A stretch of 64,000 bases of DNA, from NCBI RefSeq assembly GCF_040120695.1, contig NZ_JBEEAC010000001.1:62001-126000 (forward strand), read 5' to 3'. The notes under the pieces are model-generated. The model saw only the letters and a list, made by a program, of their open reading frames with translations, did not search any database and was not told the DNA's origin. Within the stretch, counting starts at the first letter, position 1, and every line of letters begins with the position of its first letter. Source of the DNA: Plantactinospora sp040120695 (GTDB lineage Bacteria; Actinomycetota; Actinomycetes; Mycobacteriales; Micromonosporaceae). Positions 8,282 through 16,287 of this stretch are shown piece by piece. The position numbers were made by a program, and so were the translations under genes.

Positions 8282-10234
8282 ATGTTCGGAACCCCGCCGA
8301 CTCCGGCGCCGCCCGATCCCACCGACCCGGAGCTGGCCGACCATTCCCGGTCGAGGGGGATGGAATTCCGGATCCTCGGCTCGGTCGAGGTGGTCGACTC
8401 GACCGGCGTGGTCGAGCTCAGCGCGTCCAAGGTGCGCACCGTGCTCGCCGTACTGCTGCTGGCGCGGGGGCGGGTGGTCTCCGACTCGCGACTCGCCGTC
8501 GTGCTCTGGGGGGACGACCCGCCGGTCACCGCCGCCGCGCAGATCCAGACGTACGTCTCCCGGCTGCGCGCCAAGCTCGCCCCGGACGCCGAGATCGTCC
8601 GGCAGCGCCCCGGTTACGTACTTCGGGTCGCGCCCGAGCGGTTCGACCTGGTGCGTTTCGAGCAACTCGCGGCGCGCGGCCGGGACGCTCTCGCCGAGAG
8701 TCGGCCGGCCGACGCCGCCGCGGCGCTGCGCGGCGCCCTCGCGCTCTGGCGCGGTCCCGCCCTCGCCGGGGTGACCGAGTTCCTCAGCGACGCGGAGCGG
8801 CCCCGCCTGGAGGAGGCGCGGCTGGCCGTGCTCGGCGACCGGATCGACGCCGAACTGGCGCTCGGCCAGCACGGGCGGCTGGTCGTCGAACTGACCGGAC
8901 TGGTCGCCGTGGAACCGCTGCGCGAGCAGTTGCGCAGCCAGCTCATGCTGACGCTCTACCGCTGCGGTCGGCAGGCCGACGCGCTGGCCAGCTACCAGGA
9001 CTACCGGCACCTGCTGGCCGAGGAACTCGGCATCGATCCGGGACGCGAACTACAGGACCTGCACAAGTCCATCCTGGCCGCCGAGCCGTCGCTCACCCTG
9101 CCGGCATCCGAGGCCCGGGTGGTCGTCCGGCACACCCCGGCCGAGCCGCTGCCGGCCCGGCTCCCTCCGGATGTCGCCGACTTCACCGGCCGCGACCGGG
9201 AGGCCGCCCAGGTGGTCGCGCTGCTGCGGACCCGGGCGGACAACGGCGGGCGGCGGCTCGCCTGCGTCATCGGCGGGATGGCCGGGCTGGGCAAGACGGC
9301 CCTGGCGATCCACGTCGGCCACCTGCTGCGGTCGTCGTACCCGGACGGGCAGATCTATCTCGACCTGCGCGGTGCCGGACCGCAGCCGGCGGACCCCGCC
9401 GATCTGCTCGGCACCATCCTGCGGGCGCTCGGCACCGAGGCGTCCGAGGTCCCGCCGTCGATGGCGGAACGGATCCAGCTCTACCAGAGCCGGCTGGCCG
9501 GGCGCCGGGTGCTGGTGCTGCTCGACAACGCCGCCAGCGAGCAGCAGGTGCGCCCGCTGCTGCCGGAGAGCCCGACCTGCGCGGCGATGGTGACCAGCCG
9601 GGCCCGGCTGGCGGCGCTGGAGGGCGTACCCCTGATCGACCTGGACGTCCTCGAACACCAGCAGGCGCTGGAGCTGCTCTCCAAGATCGTCGGTGCCGCC
9701 CGGGTGGCAGCCGAGCCGGAGGCCGCGGTACGCATCGTCGAGCTCTGCGGCCACCTGCCGCTCGGGGTACGCATCGCGGGTGCCCGGCTCACCGCGAAGC
9801 CGCACTGGCGGCTCGCCCGGCTCGCCGACCGGCTCTCCAGTCAGCGCCGCCGGCTCGACGAACTCCGGATCGGCGACCTGGAGGTCCGGGCCAGCGTGGC
9901 GCTGAGCCTGCAGGGCCTGGGCGAGCCGGCCCGGCGCGCCTTCCGGCTGCTGGCCCTGTTGGACGCGCCCCGGTTCGCCATCTGGACCGCCGCGGTGCTG
10001 CTCGACGTCACCCTCGCCACCGCGCGGGAACTGCTGGAACAACTGGTCGACGCCCGACTGCTCGACGTCACCCAGGTCGACGGTTCGAGCCAGGCCCGGT
10101 ACTTCTTCCACGACCTGGTCCGGGCACTCGCCCTGGAGCAGGCCGCCGACGAGGAGACGGCCGACGAGCGGTACGCGGCGCTGGACCGGACGTTCGGCAG
10201 CCGGTCAGGACCGGGTACGAAGGAGAACGGGTGA
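8282..10234 (+). CDS. SARP-family regulator with NB-ARC ATPase domain (AfsR-like, short form)
   Basis: This is the likely pathway-specific activator of the peptide cluster (650 residues). An OmpR-type winged helix begins at MEFRILGSVEV (residue 27) and includes the recognition-helix region TYVSRLRAKL. A bacterial transcriptional activation domain (about 125-270) follows. An NB-ARC/STAND ATPase has Walker A GMAGLGKT at 332-339 and VLVLLDNA as Walker B. The protein ends soon after the winged-helix part of the STAND module and lacks the long TPR tail of AfsR. GGAGG lies 6 nt before the ATG at 8282. The upstream gap is occupied by a dispersed repeat. Possible targets are the 22-bp repeats at 5801-5880. 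Confidence 0.9.
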   Translation: MFGTPPTPAPPDPTDPELADHSRSRGMEFRILGSVEVVDSTGVVELSASKVRTVLAVLLLARGRVVSDSRLAVVLWGDDPPVTAAAQIQTYVSRLRAKLAPDAEIVRQRPGYVLRVAPERFDLVRFEQLAARGRDALAESRPADAAAALRGALALWRGPALAGVTEFLSDAERPRLEEARLAVLGDRIDAELALGQHGRLVVELTGLVAVEPLREQLRSQLMLTLYRCGRQADALASYQDYRHLLAEELGIDPGRELQDLHKSILAAEPSLTLPASEARVVVRHTPAEPLPARLPPDVADFTGRDREAAQVVALLRTRADNGGRRLACVIGGMAGLGKTALAIHVGHLLRSSYPDGQIYLDLRGAGPQPADPADLLGTILRALGTEASEVPPSMAERIQLYQSRLAGRRVLVLLDNAASEQQVRPLLPESPTCAAMVTSRARLAALEGVPLIDLDVLEHQQALELLSKIVGAARVAAEPEAAVRIVELCGHLPLGVRIAGARLTAKPHWRLARLADRLSSQRRRLDELRIGDLEVRASVALSLQGLGEPARRAFRLLALLDAPRFAIWTAAVLLDVTLATARELLEQLVDARLLDVTQVDGSSQARYFFHDLVRALALEQAADEETADERYAALDRTFGSRSGPGTKENG

Positions 10235-10283
10235 CCGTCCGGCTCCGCCAGAGCACACTCCAGCACGGGAAAGGGCTGCACCG

Positions 10284-11039
10284 GTGAGCACGTACGGCAG
10301 GGTCACGAACGCCTGGTTCCTCCGCTTCGGAGCCGCACCCCGGGCCACGGTCCGGCTGGTCTGCTTTCCACACGCGGGCGGCGGGGCGGCCGGATACCGG
10401 CGCTTCGCGGAACTCGTCCCCGACCCGATCGAGGTGGTCGCGGTCCAGTATCCCGGCCGGCAGAACCGGTACGGCGAGCCGGTCATCGAGGAGATGACGG
10501 TACTGGTCGACGAGATCGTCGCGGCGGTCGAGCGGGAACTGACCGGGCCGGTGGTCTTCTTCGGGCACAGCATGGGTGCCGTGGTCGCCTTCGAGGTGGC
10601 CCGCCGGCTACGGAACAGCGACTCGTTGACGGTTCGCCGACTCTTCGCGTCGGCCGGTCCGGCGCCGTCGGCCCGGCGGTCGATCGGGGTGCACCTGCGC
10701 GACGACGACGGGGTGCTCGCCTACCTCCGGGAACTCGGCGGCGCCGGCGTGGAACTGCTGGAACTCGACGAGATTCGGCAGTTGACCCTGCCGATGGTCC
10801 GGAGCGACCTGCGGCTGATCGAGACCTATCAGTATGCGGCCGGTGAGCCGCTGAACTGTCCGGTCACCGCGATCGTCGGGGACCGGGACCACACCTTCAC
10901 CACCGCCGACGCGCGTCGCTGGGTGGTGCACACCAGCGCCGGGCTCGACGTGCATTCGCTGCCCGGCGGGCACTTCTATCTCGACGACCAGGCCGACCGG
11001 CTCGTCCCGCTGCTGGTCGAGCGGATCCTGCCCCGGTAG
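10284..11039 (+). CDS. type II thioesterase
   Basis: This 251-residue alpha/beta hydrolase of the GrsT family removes misprimed or stalled acyl groups from carrier proteins of NRPS/PKS lines. Motifs are CFPHAGGGAAGY (oxyanion region), the nucleophile elbow GHSMG with Ser96, and the catalytic His230 in GGHFYL. GDRDHTF carries the probable acidic residue. The GTG start has a G-rich ribosome binding site and lies 49 nt after the SARP gene, so the two are probably co-transcribed. It is the last clear cluster gene on this side. Confidence 0.92.
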   Translation: MSTYGRVTNAWFLRFGAAPRATVRLVCFPHAGGGAAGYRRFAELVPDPIEVVAVQYPGRQNRYGEPVIEEMTVLVDEIVAAVERELTGPVVFFGHSMGAVVAFEVARRLRNSDSLTVRRLFASAGPAPSARRSIGVHLRDDDGVLAYLRELGGAGVELLELDEIRQLTLPMVRSDLRLIETYQYAAGEPLNCPVTAIVGDRDHTFTTADARRWVVHTSAGLDVHSLPGGHFYLDDQADRLVPLLVERILPR

Positions 11040-11116
11040 GGCCGGGCAGGAACCGGCTCGCTCCGGGGGGCGCGGTCATCGCGTCACAGGACCGGTCGAA
11101 CGCGATCGGCGAGCGG

Positions 11117-11479
11117 TCACCGCTCCTCGCCACCGGGGCCACCGTCGCCGTCGTCCCGGGGGAGGTAGCGCCGCACCCGGATGCCGTGGCCGTGTGCGCG
11201 GATGCCGTCTGCGGCGGCGATGGCGGCGACGGGATCGGTGAGGAAGTCGAGCGCGACCGCGGTGTCACCCTCGATGCGGCTGCGCATCCGCTCCAGACCC
11301 TCGGGGGTGCTGGACGCCACCGCATCCAGCTTGGCCAGCGCCGCCGCCCGGAGCCGGTAGTCGTTCTCCACCTCGACGACGACCTCGGACACCACCACGT
11401 AGCGCTGGGTCCGGGTGGAAGCGCCGAGATCGCGGTCCATCTCTTCCTTCACGGTCCCGAGCATAGTCGTACCTTTCAT
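11117..11479 (-). CDS. conserved-looking protein of unknown function (120 aa)
   Basis: The protein is not recognised. It is a small acidic/basic helical protein with the pattern VVVSEVVVEVENDYRLRAAALAKLDAVA and a Gly/Asp-rich tail, with no signal peptide or membrane segment. The ATG at 11479 has GAGGG about 9 nt upstream. A second ATG at 11464 has AAAGG about 8 nt upstream and is equally plausible. It is transcribed divergently from the D-amino-acid oxidase gene. Codon use (strong G/C at third positions) supports it as coding. Confidence 0.6.
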   Translation of the reverse strand: MKGTTMLGTVKEEMDRDLGASTRTQRYVVVSEVVVEVENDYRLRAAALAKLDAVASSTPEGLERMRSRIEGDTAVALDFLTDPVAAIAAADGIRAHGHGIRVRRYLPRDDGDGGPGGEER

Positions 11480-11494
11480 GCGCAGAAACCCTCA

Positions 11495-11522
11495 TTGATC
11501 CCTCGTCAAGCGAGTTTATTTA
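11495..11522 (+). promoter_or_regulatory. candidate promoter for the D-amino-acid oxidase gene
   Basis: TTGATC (11495-11500) and TATTTA (11517-11522) are separated by 16 nt, in the only AT-rich patch of the divergent gap, about 110 nt upstream of the oxidase start. This is a pattern match only. Confidence 0.3.
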
Positions 11523-11632
11523 CTTACGGGCTTCCAGCGCGGTTTAGGGGTCTTCCTGTATGGACTTGGAGTGATATTTCGACTACCCTGCGGGAGGTTG
11601 TCACCGGCAGTATCGACCGGCAGGCTGGTCGG

Positions 11633-12610
11633 ATGCGGGACGTCGTGGTGCTCGGCGCAGGGGTGGTCGGTCTGACCACCGCGATACGGCTGGCCGAGGC
11701 CGGTGCCCGGGTGGCGGTGCTGAGCGCCGACGAGCCCGCCGACACCGTCTCCCGGGTCGCCGCCGCGGTCTGGTACCCGACCCGGACCAGTGGCGATTCC
11801 CGGGTGCTGGGCTGGGCGCGGCGCACCTTCGAGGTGCTCGCCGGACAGGCCCGGCAGGCGGTGCCGGGGGTGGTGATGCGACCGACCCGGATGCTGCTGC
11901 GCGAGCCGGTCACCGGGGATCCGTGGTGGGCCCCGGCGGTGCCCGACTTCCGGGCCGTCGCACCCCCGCCCGGGTACGCCGGACAGTGGCGGTTCACCGT
12001 GCCGACCGTCGAGATGGGCCCGTACCTGGAGTGGCTGGTCGACCGGCTCGCCCGGCGGGACGTGCCGGTGCGCCGGTACCGGGTGGACCGGCTCGCCGAC
12101 GTGCCCGGGATCGCCACCGAGGCGTTGCCGTCGGCGCGGCGGGCACCGCTGGTGGTCAACGCGACCGGGCTGGCCGCCGGGAAACTCGCCGACGATCCGG
12201 CCGTGCACCCGATCCGGGGCCGGATCGTGCTGGTCGGCAACCCCGGCCTGACCGCCTCGGTACGCGACGAGCAGAACCCGGCCGGCATCACCTACGTACA
12301 CCCGCGCAGCCGGGACGTGGTGCTGGGTGGCACCTTCGAGCCGTACCGGACGGAGACCGGACCGGACGACGAGGTCGGGGCGGCGATCCTGGCCCGATGC
12401 GTCGCACTGGTCCCGGAGCTGGCCGGAGCGCCGGTGCTCGGGCAGCTCGCCGGGCTGCGGCCCGGCCGGCTCGGCGGAGCCCGGCTGGCCGAGGACGCCT
12501 CCGGGCTGGCCGGACCGGCCCGGCTGATCCACAACTACGGGCACGGCGGGGCCGGCGTCACCCTGGGTTGGGGTTGCGCCGACGAGGTGATGGCGCTGGC
12601 CGTCGGCTAG
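11633..12610 (+). CDS. D-amino-acid oxidase (FAD)
   Basis: This 325-residue flavoenzyme oxidatively deaminates D-amino acids to 2-oxo acids with H2O2 release. The dinucleotide motif GAGVVG is at residues 8-13. The family signature HNYGHGGAGVTLGWG lies near the C-terminus, and the RxGGxR-like segment LRPGRLGGARLAED precedes it. The start is set at the ATG just before RDVVVLGAG because the upstream extension has no family match. It may serve catabolism of D-residues or cell-wall turnover. Its place next to an NRPS cluster makes a role with D-residues possible but unproven. Confidence 0.9.
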   Translation: MRDVVVLGAGVVGLTTAIRLAEAGARVAVLSADEPADTVSRVAAAVWYPTRTSGDSRVLGWARRTFEVLAGQARQAVPGVVMRPTRMLLREPVTGDPWWAPAVPDFRAVAPPPGYAGQWRFTVPTVEMGPYLEWLVDRLARRDVPVRRYRVDRLADVPGIATEALPSARRAPLVVNATGLAAGKLADDPAVHPIRGRIVLVGNPGLTASVRDEQNPAGITYVHPRSRDVVLGGTFEPYRTETGPDDEVGAAILARCVALVPELAGAPVLGQLAGLRPGRLGGARLAEDASGLAGPARLIHNYGHGGAGVTLGWGCADEVMALAVG

Positions 12611-12630
12611 CGGCCCGGGACGGTGTGCGG

Positions 12631-14658
12631 CTACCGGGTGGTGGTCGCGGAGACCCCGCCCCGGGCGATGGTGCGGGCCATCAGCTCACGCAGCGGCTCC
12701 GGGCGGCCCAGGTGGTATCCCTGGCCCCGGTCGACGCCGAGTCCGCGCAGCACCGGCACCAGCTCGGGCCGGTCGATGTGCTCGGCGACCGTCCGCATTC
12801 CGAGCCCGTGCGCGGCCCTGACCACCGCGTCGATCAGAATCGGGTCGGAACCGCCGTGGTCCGCCTGCCGGACGAACTCGCCCGCGATCTTCACGGCGGT
12901 GAACGGCAGGTGCTTGAGGTAGACGAAGGAGCCGTACCCGGCACCGAAGTCGTCCAGGCTGAACCGGCAGCCGGCCGAGGTGAGCGTCGAGGCCAGCCGG
13001 CGGGCCGCGGCCAGGTTGGCGATGGCGGTGGTCTCGGTGATCTCCAGCCCGAGCTGGGTCGCCGGTACGCCGACGGCGGCCAGGGTGCCGACCACCCAGT
13101 CCCCGAAGCTCGGGTCCTCCAGTGAACGGCTGGAGATGTTCACGTCCAGCCGCAGCTCCACCCCGGCGGCCCGGGCCGAGGCGAGTGCGCGGGTGGCCGT
13201 CTCCACCACCCAGCGGTCCAGCTCGTAAATCATGTCACCGCTCTCCAGCGCCGGCAGGAAGTCGCCCGGGCCGATCTGCCGGTGCTGGTCGTCGCGAACC
13301 CGCATCAGCAGCTCGTAGCTGCGTACCCGGTCGTCGCCGAGGTCGATGATCGGCTGGGCGTCGAGCTGCAGCTGGCCGGTGTCCAGCGCACGCCGTACCC
13401 GGGAGACGAGGTCGACCCGCTGGGCGGCCAGCCGCTGCTGCTCCGGGGCGAAGAGTCGGGCCCGGTTGCGGCCCTCGCCCTTGGCCTGGTACAGCGCCAG
13501 GTCGGCGTGGGCGAGCAACAGCGCGTCGTCGTCGGCGGCGTCCAGCGGGGCGGCGCCGATGCTCAACGTGACCCGCAGCGGCTCGCCGCGCACCGCCAGC
13601 GGGGTACGGGCGACCAGGTCGCAGAGCCCGGCCCCGACCGCGAGTGCCCGGTCGGCGTCGCAGCAGGGCAGCAGGACGGCGAACTCGTCCCCGCCGAGCC
13701 GGCCGAGTACCGCCTCGGCGGGCAGGTGGTCGGGGAGCAGCCGGGCCAGCAGCCGGAGCACCTCGTCGCCGATGGCGTGCCCGCGCAGGTCGTTGATGTC
13801 CTTGAAGTTGTCGATGTCGATCAGGAGCAGTGCGGCCGGCGCCGCGTCGCCGCCGGTCAGCTCGCTCATCCGGGCGGTCAGGGCCCGCCGGTTCGGCAGC
13901 CCGGTCAGCGGGTCGTGTTCGGCCAGGTACGCCAGCTCGTCCTGGACCTGCCGGATCTCGGTGATGTCGTGTGCGGTGCCGAGCATCCGCAGCGGTCGGC
14001 CGGACTCGTCGGTGAAGACCTCGCCGTAGCACTCCAGGACGCGCATCTGGCGGCTGTTCGCCAGGTACATCCGATGGGTGTAGGTGAACGAGTTTGCCTC
14101 CCGGATCGCCTGCTCCAGCGTCGCCTCGATCACTCCGAGGTCGTCCGGATGCACCATCGTCCGGTAGGTCGGGTAGTCGAGCGCGGTCTCCGGGTCCAGC
14201 CCGATCATGGCCTTCAGGGTGGGTGACCAGACCACCTGGTCAGTGGGGAGGTGCCACTCCCAGGTGCCGACCCGGGCCAGCTGCTCGATGTGGGACAGCC
14301 GCCAGGCGTAGTCGTCGGCACGGCGCCGGTCGGCGCGCTGCTCGGTGACGTCGGCCAGCTCGTACACCAACCGGCCGTCCGGCTCCGCGGCGGCGCGCGG
14401 CAGCGACGGCAGCCGTCGGCACGTCACCCGCAGGTGCCGGACCGCGCCGTCGGCGGTCAGGCAGCGCAGCTCGACCGGCGGCCCGTCCGGGGTGGCCGTG
14501 CCGAACGGCAGCGAGCCGATGTCCGCGCCGATCAGCTGGCCGAGTCGCTGCGCCGCCCGGTTGTACCAGGTCACCTCGCCGGTCTCGGCGGTGGTCAGCA
14601 GGGCAGTGGAGGTGGTGTCGAGCACCGCGGCGGGCACACTGGACGGCAGCGCGGGCAC
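12631..14658 (-). CDS. PAS-PAS-GGDEF-EAL cyclic-di-GMP protein
   Basis: This 675-residue signalling protein has a PAS domain at about 10-110, a second PAS/PAC (GTWEWHLPTDQVVWS to HDITE) at 125-245, GGDEF at 255-405 and EAL at 430-660. The cyclase active site is intact (LGGDEF, 322-326). The EAL domain has ELL at 449-451, NIS, EITE, DDFGAGYGS and QGY. The KID of active phosphodiesterases is KIA and VAEGVE is VAEHID, so hydrolysis may be weak. No membrane segment is seen, so it is cytosolic and senses through PAS. The GTG start has GGGAGG 5 nt upstream. Confidence 0.93.
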   Translation of the reverse strand: MPALPSSVPAAVLDTTSTALLTTAETGEVTWYNRAAQRLGQLIGADIGSLPFGTATPDGPPVELRCLTADGAVRHLRVTCRRLPSLPRAAAEPDGRLVYELADVTEQRADRRRADDYAWRLSHIEQLARVGTWEWHLPTDQVVWSPTLKAMIGLDPETALDYPTYRTMVHPDDLGVIEATLEQAIREANSFTYTHRMYLANSRQMRVLECYGEVFTDESGRPLRMLGTAHDITEIRQVQDELAYLAEHDPLTGLPNRRALTARMSELTGGDAAPAALLLIDIDNFKDINDLRGHAIGDEVLRLLARLLPDHLPAEAVLGRLGGDEFAVLLPCCDADRALAVGAGLCDLVARTPLAVRGEPLRVTLSIGAAPLDAADDDALLLAHADLALYQAKGEGRNRARLFAPEQQRLAAQRVDLVSRVRRALDTGQLQLDAQPIIDLGDDRVRSYELLMRVRDDQHRQIGPGDFLPALESGDMIYELDRWVVETATRALASARAAGVELRLDVNISSRSLEDPSFGDWVVGTLAAVGVPATQLGLEITETTAIANLAAARRLASTLTSAGCRFSLDDFGAGYGSFVYLKHLPFTAVKIAGEFVRQADHGGSDPILIDAVVRAAHGLGMRTVAEHIDRPELVPVLRGLGVDRGQGYHLGRPEPLRELMARTIARGGVSATTTR

Positions 14659-14829
14659 TGGGCCTCCCGTAGAGATCGACCGGATCGGGTGCAGCGGACG
14701 CGGGACGCGGACGGTCGGCCGTGACGGCGCACTGAGTGTACGGAGGCCGGAGCCGCACGGCCAGCGTCCCTACGCCGACAGTCGTCGATCTTGCCGGTCC
14801 CCGGCGCGGTCACCGGTCCCCGGGCACGG

Positions 14830-15114
14830 TCAGGGGGATCCGGAGGCGTCCCGGCGGACGATCGCCACGGCCACCCGGCAGAACTCGTCCATGTCCGGGG
14901 TGAATCCGTCGGCGATGTCGGGATGCAGCCCCGCCCGGGTCTCGTCGAGCAGCCGCCGACAGACCTCCTCGACCGGTTCACCGGCGTAGTCGGCCCGGAC
15001 CCGGTCGGTCGCCGCGCGCAGCGCGGAGCTGAGCTGTTCCTCCAGGGGCCCCCGCAGGTGCTGCCGCGCCGGGTCGAGCCCGGTCGAATCGAGCGTGACG
15101 TATGGCTCCGACAT
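14830..15114 (-). CDS. small protein of unknown function (94 aa)
   Basis: The protein is not recognised. It is acidic and probably all-helical (EEQLSSALRAATDRVRADYAGEPVEEV) with no signal or membrane segment. A strong GAGAGGAG ribosome binding site lies just upstream of the ATG. It sits 137 nt downstream of the RusA-like gene on the same strand and may share its transcript. Confidence 0.6.
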   Translation of the reverse strand: MSEPYVTLDSTGLDPARQHLRGPLEEQLSSALRAATDRVRADYAGEPVEEVCRRLLDETRAGLHPDIADGFTPDMDEFCRVAVAIVRRDASGSP

Positions 15115-15251
15115 GGCCGCTCCTCTCGTCGCCGGTGCCGTTGCCCGTCGGTCCCCGTCACCCGTCGGTCACCGACGCGTACCCAGCGCCCGGTGGCGGC
15201 CAAACCGGATCCGGCGCACCGGTGCCGACGTCTTCCCCGCCGGCGACCCGC

Positions 15252-15683
15252 TCACACCACCGGGGGCAGGCTGGTCACCCGCACCAGGTACGACATCTCC
15301 TCGGCCGGCTCCTCCCGGTACGAGACCCGCTGGATCTGCCGGTCGTCCACGTAGAGCGCGACGTCGGCGAGCACCCCGAGGTGGGCGAGGCCGATGTCGG
15401 CGGCCCGCTTCTTGTCCTGGAGCACGGCGCCGATCCCGCCGATCAGGGTCGCCGCGTCGGAGGTTCGGCGGCCCGGCGGGCAACGCAGGACGATCTCCAG
15501 GGCGACCGGCTCGGTCAACGCGGTCCAGCCGCTGCGCTGCGCCGCGGCGCAGGCGGCCTGGAGCAGCGTACGGACCCGGGCGGCCTGCCGATGCCCGGCC
15601 GCGAAGATCGAAAGTGCCTCGGTCTTGACCGGTGGTGGCCCGCTGACCTCGAAGGACAGCGTCAGTTCCCGGGTGTTCCGCAC
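15252..15683 (-). CDS. unknown protein with RusA-like features (143 aa)
   Basis: The C-terminal half reads CPPGRRTSDAATLIGGIGAV, then DVALYVDDRQIQRVSYREE. The Asp spacing and YxDDRQI recall the RusA Holliday-junction nuclease fold, where Asp residues bind Mg. The resemblance is distant and rests on these motifs alone. GAGGAGG lies 7 nt before the GTG start. It reads toward the 94-aa gene. It could equally be an unrelated conserved actinobacterial protein. Confidence 0.55.
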   Translation of the reverse strand: MRNTRELTLSFEVSGPPPVKTEALSIFAAGHRQAARVRTLLQAACAAAQRSGWTALTEPVALEIVLRCPPGRRTSDAATLIGGIGAVLQDKKRAADIGLAHLGVLADVALYVDDRQIQRVSYREEPAEEMSYLVRVTSLPPVV

Positions 15684-16170
15684 GGCGGCACCTCCTCTTG
15701 CAGACGATCCCGGGCGAAGGATCGTGGGGACGGGGCGCGTTTCGCCTGTCGGAGCCGGCCGTGCCCAAGGGCCGGACCGGGACGCGTCGTCGGCGACGTG
15801 GCCAACTCTTCAGGCGGGTCGGCGTGCTCTTCAGGCGTGTCGGCGTGGCCAACTCCCCCAGACGGGTCGGCATCGACTTCCCCAGACGGGTCGGCATCGA
15901 CGGCGACCTGCTGGCGCCGGAGGTAGCACCCACGGTAGCGGAGGCGTCGGCCAGCGGGAATACGACAGTGGACCGGAATCGGCTCCGCGGGCGGCTCGAC
16001 GGCCGTCGGCGCCGAGCGCTGTCGATGTTTCGGCCGCTGGGTCGCGGGGCAGAGGGGGTACTCGACACCTACGCCCGGTCCGGTGGTTCGCTGCGGTTGG
16101 TGGCGGGGTGCTTTTCGCCGTGTGCCGGGACGGCTCCGCCCCGGCCGTCGTGGAGAGGGAGGACGGCGCG
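15684..16170 (+). other. intergenic region upstream of the trehalose-type importer
   Basis: About 490 nt with no convincing gene. Open frames across it on both strands are repeat-driven and Arg/Pro-rich (for example runs of PTRLGKS and RRVGV) without a ribosome binding site. It contains the tandem repeats at 15806-15900 and should hold the promoter for the lpqY-like operon. Confidence 0.5.
15806..15900 (+). repeat. four ~21-24 bp imperfect tandem repeats
   Basis: The core motif is CAGRCGGGTCGGCRTSG. Two copies carry CTCTTCAGGCG...GTCGGCGTG (15806-15826 and 15827-15847). After a short GCCAACT spacer come two copies of CCCAGACGGGTCGGCATCGA (about 15857-15876 and 15881-15900). The flank GGCCAACTC also recurs. 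It is non-coding by every frame test available here. Confidence 0.75.
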
Positions 16171-16287
16171 ATGAGCGGTCACCAGGCGCGCGACAGGCGG
16201 TCGGTGGGCTGCCACCGGTGGACATGGTCGGCGGAGGCCGATGTCGGCGGAACGGCCGGGCGGGCAGCGGGGTGTGGCGATGACTGA
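16171..16287 (+). CDS. possible 38-aa leader ORF overlapping the lpqY-like start
   Basis: ATG at 16171 has a strong GAGAGGGAGGA ribosome binding site about 7 nt upstream and reads 38 codons rich in Arg, Gly, Ala and Trp. Its TGA (16285-16287) overlaps the ATG at 16280 of the solute-binding-protein gene, an arrangement that could couple translation. No similarity is recognised. Confidence 0.25.
   Translation: MSGHQARDRRSVGCHRWTWSAEADVGGTAGRAAGCGDD

Noticed and set aside
15698..16174. 158-codon frame with RRVG repeats
   Set aside because: The repeats come from the non-coding tandem DNA repeats; there is no ribosome binding site and the composition is atypical.
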